In this document: piece by piece, positions 58,124-60,490 of the stretch
Layout: each line of letters starts with the position of its first letter
Position numbering within the stretch: position 1 is the first letter of the stretch
Assembly (NCBI GenBank): GCA_018883345.1
Contig: VEQG01000008.1
Coordinates: 1 to 60,490, forward strand
Length of the DNA stretch: 60,490 bases
Direction of reading: 5' to 3'
DNA from: Candidatus Nanopelagicaceae bacterium
GTDB lineage: Bacteria; Actinomycetota; Actinomycetes; Nanopelagicales; Nanopelagicaceae
Notes under the pieces: model-generated
The model's input: only the letters and a program-made list of their open reading frames with translations
What the model was told of the DNA's origin: nothing
Databases searched by the model: none
Position numbers and translations under genes: made by a program

Positions 58124-59403
58124 GCACGGTGAACAAGGGCAAAGAACTTCTGGAAGAGCTTCGTTGGCGCGGCTTGATAGCTCAAACTACTGACGAAAAA
58201 GCGCTAATTGAACAATTAGATAAACCAACAACGGTTTATTTAGGTATTGATCCAACCGCTCCCTCTATTCATTGCGGAAATTTAGTGGTGCTCTTAGTCT
58301 TAAAGCGGATGCAGCAATTTGGCCATACTCCAATTGCTTTAGTCGGTGGCTCAACAGGCCTAGTTGGCGATCCATCAGGAAAGAGCGAAGAGCGCTCCTT
58401 TAATGATGAAGCAGTGGTCAAAGAGTGGGTAGAACGAATCCGTAAGCAGGTCTCAAAATTTTTGGATTTCGAGGCATCGCCAAATGGCGCCATTGCGGTT
58501 AATAATTACGATTGGACAAAAGAGTATTCAGCTCTTCGATTGTTACGTGAAATCGGTAAACATTTCAGTGTAAATCAGATGCTTTCAAAAGATTCTGTCC
58601 AAAGCCGTATTGAAGCAAACGGAATTTCTTACACTGAATTTTCATACCAGGTGCTTCAAGGACTTGATTACCTTGAGCTATATCGCCGACACAATTGCAC
58701 TCTGCAAATTGGTGGATCTGATCAATGGGGAAATATTGTCGCTGGACTCGATTTGATCCGAAAAGTAGAAGGTGGAAGCGCGCATTGTTTGACCTCGCCG
58801 CTACTGGTTAAATCAGATGGTTCTAAGTTCGGCAAGACCGCCTCGGGCACAGTCTGGCTAGATCCTGAGATGACTTCACCTTATGCTTTCTATCAATATT
58901 GGATCAATACACCTGATGCCGATGTAATCGGTTTCTTGAAAGTTTTCACTTTCTTAAACAGGGAAGAGATCTCGGCAATCGAAAAATCAATGCAAGAAAA
59001 TCCCGGAGCACGGCAAGCGCAACGAACTTTGGCACGCGAATTAACTTCGCTTGTACATTCATCGGCAGATGCAGAACGAGTTGAATTTGCAGCTAAAGCG
59101 CTCTTTGGTCAAGCAGAATTATCTGAATTAGATGAAAAGACTTTAACTTCATCTTTGAAAGAACTGCCATCTACCTCTATTTCATTAAGTGAAATTCCAA
59201 GTTGGGTAGATCTATTGGTCGCAACTGGGGTAGTAGATTCAAAATCTGCCGCTCGCAGAATTGTTAAAGAAGGTGGCGCATATCTCAACAATCAGAAAGT
59301 ATCTGAAGAGGGATTTACACCACAAAAAAGCGACTTTTTACACGGGAAAGTGGCACTTTTGCGAAAAGGCAAGCGCGATTTAGCTGCAGTTTGGGTCAAG
59401 TAA
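58120..59403 (+). CDS. tyrS: Tyrosyl-tRNA synthetase
   Basis: Class I synthetase, 427 residues, TyrRS type 1. HIGH motif as HCGN (His51), QVLQGLDYLEL, GSDQWGNIVAG, KMSKS motif as KFGKT, and a C-terminal S4 RNA-binding domain (WVDLLVATGVVDSKSAARRIVKEGGAYLNN). It is translationally linked to argH and is the last protein gene before the rRNA promoters. No convincing terminator follows it. Confidence 0.96.
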   Translation: MSTVNKGKELLEELRWRGLIAQTTDEKALIEQLDKPTTVYLGIDPTAPSIHCGNLVVLLVLKRMQQFGHTPIALVGGSTGLVGDPSGKSEERSFNDEAVVKEWVERIRKQVSKFLDFEASPNGAIAVNNYDWTKEYSALRLLREIGKHFSVNQMLSKDSVQSRIEANGISYTEFSYQVLQGLDYLELYRRHNCTLQIGGSDQWGNIVAGLDLIRKVEGGSAHCLTSPLLVKSDGSKFGKTASGTVWLDPEMTSPYAFYQYWINTPDADVIGFLKVFTFLNREEISAIEKSMQENPGARQAQRTLARELTSLVHSSADAERVEFAAKALFGQAELSELDEKTLTSSLKELPSTSISLSEIPSWVDLLVATGVVDSKSAARRIVKEGGAYLNNQKVSEEGFTPQKSDFLHGKVALLRKGKRDLAAVWVK

Positions 59404-59505
59404 GGCGCGCGAAAACCCTTATAAATCAAGCTTTTTTACGGTTTTATATAATTTTCTCTAATTTTCATACTTGTTTCGGCCCACTCAGGTACTGAAATCC
59501 TCGAT
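59404..59505. other. A/T-rich stretch between tyrS and the rRNA promoters
   Basis: About 100 nt with no coding frame. It contains AAAACC and GGTTTT that could form a weak stem, then very A/T-rich sequence up to the P1 -35 box. It may act as an upstream (UP-like) element for the rRNA promoter; nothing else recognisable. Confidence 0.35.
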
Positions 59506-59535
59506 TTGACCTCATAGGCGAGGGGCCCCTATAGT
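59506..59535 (+). promoter_or_regulatory. rRNA promoter P1
   Basis: TTGACC (59506-59511), 18-nt GC-rich spacer, TATAGT (59530-59535). Very close to the actinobacterial vegetative consensus. The predicted start near 59542 gives a leader of about 400 nt. The -35 is embedded in TCGATTTGACC, repeated exactly 150 bp downstream. Confidence 0.75.
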
Positions 59536-59655
59536 TCCTCTCCTTGCAGTGAAACGGACTAGAGCTCTTTTTAAGCGTAAAAAGCTAGAAAAAGTTAAGC
59601 ACGTACTGCAGAAAAGCCCGATTTATAGCGGTTTTTCGCGTGGAGCAAACTCGAT

Positions 59656-59685
59656 TTGACCCTGCGCGCATGCCTGTTATAAGTT
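59656..59685 (+). promoter_or_regulatory. rRNA promoter P2
   Basis: TTGACC (59656-59661) with TAAGTT (59680-59685) at 18 nt, or TATAAG (59678) at 16 nt. It shares the 11-bp TCGATTTGACC block with P1. Tandem rRNA promoters are usual in actinobacteria. Confidence 0.65.
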
Positions 59686-59742
59686 GTGCTGCTGCCCTAG
59701 CAGATCGTGAAATTTCATGAGATGCGAGTGCGCAACCGTAAC

Positions 59743-59944
59743 TTGAGAACTCAACAGCGTGCCATAAGTCAATGCCGGAATCGGCTTTATTTGCCGTTTC
59801 CGAAATTAACAAAATAAAAATCAAAGGCCTCAAAAGTGCTTAAATAACTAGCTTATTTAACGTTTTGAGAACCTGTTGATTCTTTGAGCAAAGACAAAAT
59901 TTAACGACAGTTAGTTTGTCTGTTTGCCAAATCAAATAACCATT
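59743..59944 (+). promoter_or_regulatory. Pre-16S leader with antitermination and processing elements
   Basis: TTGAGAACTCAACAGCGTGC (59743-59762) is the sequence block I know from actinobacterial rRNA leaders. Hairpins: CGGAA-t-CGGC / GCCG-t-TTCCG with a 7-nt loop (59776-59802); CTCAAAA...TTAAATAA / TTATTTAA...TTTTGAG (59830-59868); AGACAAA...TAAC-GACA-GTTA...TTTGTCT (59892-59921). TTCTTTGAGCA (59880-59890) between the last two resembles boxA, with the hairpin before it in the place of boxB. These probably serve transcription antitermination and RNase III trimming. Confidence 0.5.

Positions 59945-60490
<546 letters not shown>

Overview
The window is a gene-dense piece of a low-GC (about 40-45 % by eye) actinobacterial chromosome. 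RbpA, WhiA, a DUF3099 protein, an ANTAR response regulator of PdtaR type, an InhA-like FabI and an S1 protein of mycobacterial/streptomycete type all say Actinobacteria. Low GC, almost no intergenic space, many 1-nt and 4-nt gene overlaps, many apparently leaderless genes and the start of a 16S rRNA gene fit a streamlined freshwater actinobacterium of the Nanopelagicales (acI, Candidatus Planktophila-like) type. That placement is inference from gene content and the partial 16S; no search was run. I found no mobile element, prophage, CRISPR array or toxin system; the block is core chromosome.

Layout. 1-5045: 3' part of gltB, gltD (glutamate synthase) and pyk. 5099-5742: a tRNA with anticodon CAA directly abutting pdtaR. 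5833-10711: branched-chain amino-acid ABC importer livJ-HMGF, with a hairpin terminator between livJ and livH. 10717-14849: hotdog thioesterase (-), polA (+), MFS transporter (-). 14894-16379: rpsA with its own promoter and strong terminator. 16401-23777: coaE-uvrB-uvrA-uvrC. 23799-26624: rapZ-yvcK-whiA. 26628-30389: gap-pgk-tpiA-secG-rbpA. 30407-34940 (-): tkt-tal-pgi. 34968-35843 (-): ctaA. 35904-42070: sufR-sufB-sufD-Rieske ferredoxin-sufC-sufS-sufU-sufT. 42090-43958: ABC exporter. 43941-44892 (-): DUF3099 and SURF1. 44940-46424: fabG-fabI. 46441-49652 and on: infC leader, infC-rpmI-rplT, a SpoU rRNA methyltransferase, pheS-pheT. 52107-59403: argC-J-B-D-R-H-tyrS behind an ArgR-box promoter. 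59404-60490: rRNA promoters, leader and the 5' third of 16S rRNA.

How it fits together: the set covers ammonia assimilation, glycolysis and the non-oxidative pentose phosphate branch, Fe-S cluster assembly with its own repressor, cytochrome oxidase assembly (heme A, SURF1), fatty acid synthesis, nucleotide excision repair and the core of translation. The most notable points are regulatory and structural: a class-I-shaped tRNA with a leucine anticodon that ends 1 nt before a start codon; at least nine genes whose start codon lies 6-7 nt after a TAnnnT box and has no Shine-Dalgarno; an AUC start for infC; operators that overlap promoters at argC and sufR; a symmetric bidirectional promoter at polA; and tandem rRNA promoters sharing an identical 11-bp -35 block. 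Several start codons were placed differently from the longest open frame (gltD, secG, pgi, SURF1, fabG, infC, argC).
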